The notes beneath the pieces are model-generated. The model saw only the letters and a program-made list of their open reading frames with translations, did not search any database and was not told where the DNA came from. The position numbers and the translations under genes were made by a program. DNA of 7,170 nt from assembly GCA_002707085.1 (NCBI GenBank), contig PALY01000057.1, positions 9,460 through 16,629 of the forward strand. The letters run 5' to 3'. This stretch comes from Deltaproteobacteria bacterium (GTDB lineage: Bacteria > Myxococcota_A > UBA796). Numbering within the stretch: position 1 is the first letter of the stretch; each line of letters begins with the position of its first letter. Below, in pieces: positions 6,338-7,170 of this stretch.

Positions 6338-6937
6338 ATGCGAAGAACACTCATCACCGTAGCCACGACGCTATCGATCATGCTCACAGCCGCTCTTTTG
6401 CCGGTTCATCGCGTGATTGGAGAGGATATGGCGCCCAGTATTCTGCCCGGTGATCTGGTATGGGTCATTCCTGGACTCGAAGTTCGCACGGGTGACGTTG
6501 TCGCTTTGCGCGACCCTTTAGATCCGGGCAAAACGATACTGAGGCGCGCGCTTGCTACCAGCGGGCAAACCTTCTCGTACAAGGATGGCCAAATCAGAGT
6601 GAACAAACGTTCGTTGCGGCAACGGGCGATGGGGGACATGGGACCCCACCAAATCACACAAGAAACAGCATGGGCAAAAGCTCCACTAAAAGGTAACCAG
6701 TGGCTCACACGATCCATCGCAGAACCACCGGTATATTGGTCCGCATCCCCAGGTCCAATCAGCGAAGACAGTTGGTTTCTATTGGCTGATGATCGCGACC
6801 GCGCAATGGACTCTAGGTGGTGGGGTTCTATCCACAGTTCAGCTATAGAGGGTGTAGTCCGGCTCCGGTGGGGTCCTTCCCACACTTGGCGAAGTTCATT
6901 TGAATGGATGATGGGCGTGCCACCGATTGGTGACTAG
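6338..6937 (+). CDS. Signal peptidase I (S26) homologue with both catalytic positions replaced
   Basis: The 199-residue product has one N-terminal membrane segment (residues 4-21) followed by the S26 fold, as in bacterial type I signal peptidases. The recognition boxes are clear: GEDMAPSILPGD (28-39) matches the family's Ser-Met-x-Pro-Thr...Gly-Asp box, ILRRALATSGQ (67-77) matches the Lys-Arg...Pro-Gly-Asp box, and ADDRDRAMDSRWWG (150-163) matches the Gly-Asp-Asn-Arg-Asp-Asn-Ser-x-Asp-Ser-Arg box. In the first box the nucleophilic Ser is Asp30 (GAT, 6425-6427); in the second the general-base Lys is Arg69 (AGG, 6542-6544). It should therefore not work as a Ser/Lys signal peptidase, though the fold and last box are well kept. 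It may bind or present exported substrates. The ATG at 6338 is preceded by purine-rich AAAGAAGAGG, with GAGG unusually close (2 bases). A TTG at 6299 would add 13 residues before the membrane segment and is less likely. It probably shares an operon with the lipoprotein gene 21 bp downstream. Confidence 0.82.
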   Translation: MRRTLITVATTLSIMLTAALLPVHRVIGEDMAPSILPGDLVWVIPGLEVRTGDVVALRDPLDPGKTILRRALATSGQTFSYKDGQIRVNKRSLRQRAMGDMGPHQITQETAWAKAPLKGNQWLTRSIAEPPVYWSASPGPISEDSWFLLADDRDRAMDSRWWGSIHSSAIEGVVRLRWGPSHTWRSSFEWMMGVPPIGD

Positions 6938-6947
6938 ATTTCTGGTT

Positions 6948-6953
6948 GAGGAG
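6948..6953 (+). promoter_or_regulatory. Ribosome binding site GAGGAG
   Basis: GAGGAG sits 5 bases before the ATG at 6959, a strong and well-spaced site that fixes the start of the downstream lipoprotein even though that gene is cut by the window edge. Confidence 0.75.
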
Positions 6954-6958
6954 TTCCT

Positions 6959-7170
6959 ATGCGTTCCATGCTGACCTTTTTGTTGCTCACTCTATTCGCT
7001 TGTGAGAACAAGGTTCCAGACGGTCCGTCCGGAGACTCGGGTGACTCTGGACAAGCACAGGACCCAACGAACAATGACACAGGCGATGCTGATGCTGATG
7101 CCGATGCAGATGCAGATGCTGACGCCGATGCCGATATTCCTATTATCTCAGAGGAATCAGCACTGCCGGA
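6959..7170 (+). CDS. Lipoprotein with Asp-Ala linker, N-terminal part (runs off right edge)
   Basis: Seventy codons are visible. The protein starts with Arg2, then a hydrophobic core (LTFLLLTLF) and the lipobox Leu-Phe-Ala-Cys, giving lipidated Cys15 followed by Glu at +2. A Gly/Ser/Asp-rich segment (residues 21-42) leads to eight Asp-Ala pairs plus a final Asp (43-59), after which the sequence turns to IPIISEESALP as the folded part begins. The plan is the same as the lipoprotein at 441-1379: lipidated Cys at residue 15, an acidic low-complexity spacer, then an unknown domain. The two share no obvious similarity outside the spacer in what can be seen. It lies 21 bp after the signal-peptidase-like gene with its own strong ribosome binding site, so co-transcription is likely. 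The function is unknown because the main domain is outside the window. Confidence 0.85.
   Translation, partial: MRSMLTFLLLTLFACENKVPDGPSGDSGDSGQAQDPTNNDTGDADADADADADADADADIPIISEESALP
7085..7135 (+). repeat. Asp-Ala codon repeat (8.5 hexanucleotide units)
   Basis: Eight GAY-GCN units and a final GAT encode (Asp-Ala)8-Asp. The repeat is of the same kind as that at 537-686, but shorter, and it uses GCT as well as GCC and GCA, which the longer tract does not. Confidence 0.9.

Noticed and set aside
6406..6885. Minus-strand 159-residue open frame opposite the signal-peptidase-like gene
   Set aside because: The plus-strand frame has clear S26 boxes and a membrane anchor; the antisense frame has neither start signal nor recognisable motif.
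1..7170. A novel defence, toxin-antitoxin or mobile-element system
   Set aside because: No nuclease, transposase, integrase, toxin-antitoxin pair, terminal inverted repeats or attachment sites were seen; the genes fit an ordinary cell-envelope locus.

Overview
The window looks like a chromosomal segment of a Myxococcota-type bacterium (former Deltaproteobacteria), probably an uncultured lineage, because base composition by eye is moderate rather than the very high GC of cultured myxobacteria. The main taxonomic clues are a C-terminal MYXO-CTERM-type sorting signal (Gly-Cys-Gly-Cys-Ala, one hydrophobic segment, basic tail), two MopE-type putative metal-binding Cys/Asp repeats, and two lipoproteins with long Asp-Ala linkers. 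This placement is an inference from protein style; no ribosomal or marker gene is present.

Layout, left to right. (1) The 5' end of a radical SAM enzyme gene lies on the minus strand and runs off the left edge. (2) After a 132-bp divergent intergenic region, a plus-strand gene encodes a 312-residue lipoprotein with a 50-residue Asp-Ala/Asp-Ser tract. (3) A plus-strand GTG-started gene follows 30 bp later; it encodes a GT-B-fold glycosyltransferase with a coiled-coil C-terminal third. (4) Converging on it and overlapping its last 37 bp is a 1140-residue minus-strand gene for a secreted modular surface protein: signal peptide, flavodoxin/ThuA-like domain, PKD and Ig-like domains, two MopE repeats, a thrombospondin-3/EF-hand-like Asp-rich segment, about four FnIII-like modules and the sorting signal. 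(5) Divergent from it, after 72 bp, is a 199-residue signal peptidase I (S26) homologue in which both catalytic dyad positions are replaced (Ser to Asp, Lys to Arg). (6) A second Asp-Ala lipoprotein begins 21 bp after that gene and runs off the right edge.

The common theme is the cell envelope: two lipoproteins, a sorted surface protein, a glycosyltransferase and a signal-peptidase-like protein. Only the last two genes (signal-peptidase-like plus lipoprotein) look like an operon. The most notable points are the apparently non-catalytic signal peptidase homologue and the overlapping 3' ends of the glycosyltransferase and surface-protein genes. In that overlap a near-perfect palindrome encodes almost the same peptide (RNR-x-LFR) on both strands and could act as a two-way transcription stop. 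I see no CRISPR array, tRNA, rRNA, insertion sequence or defence system.
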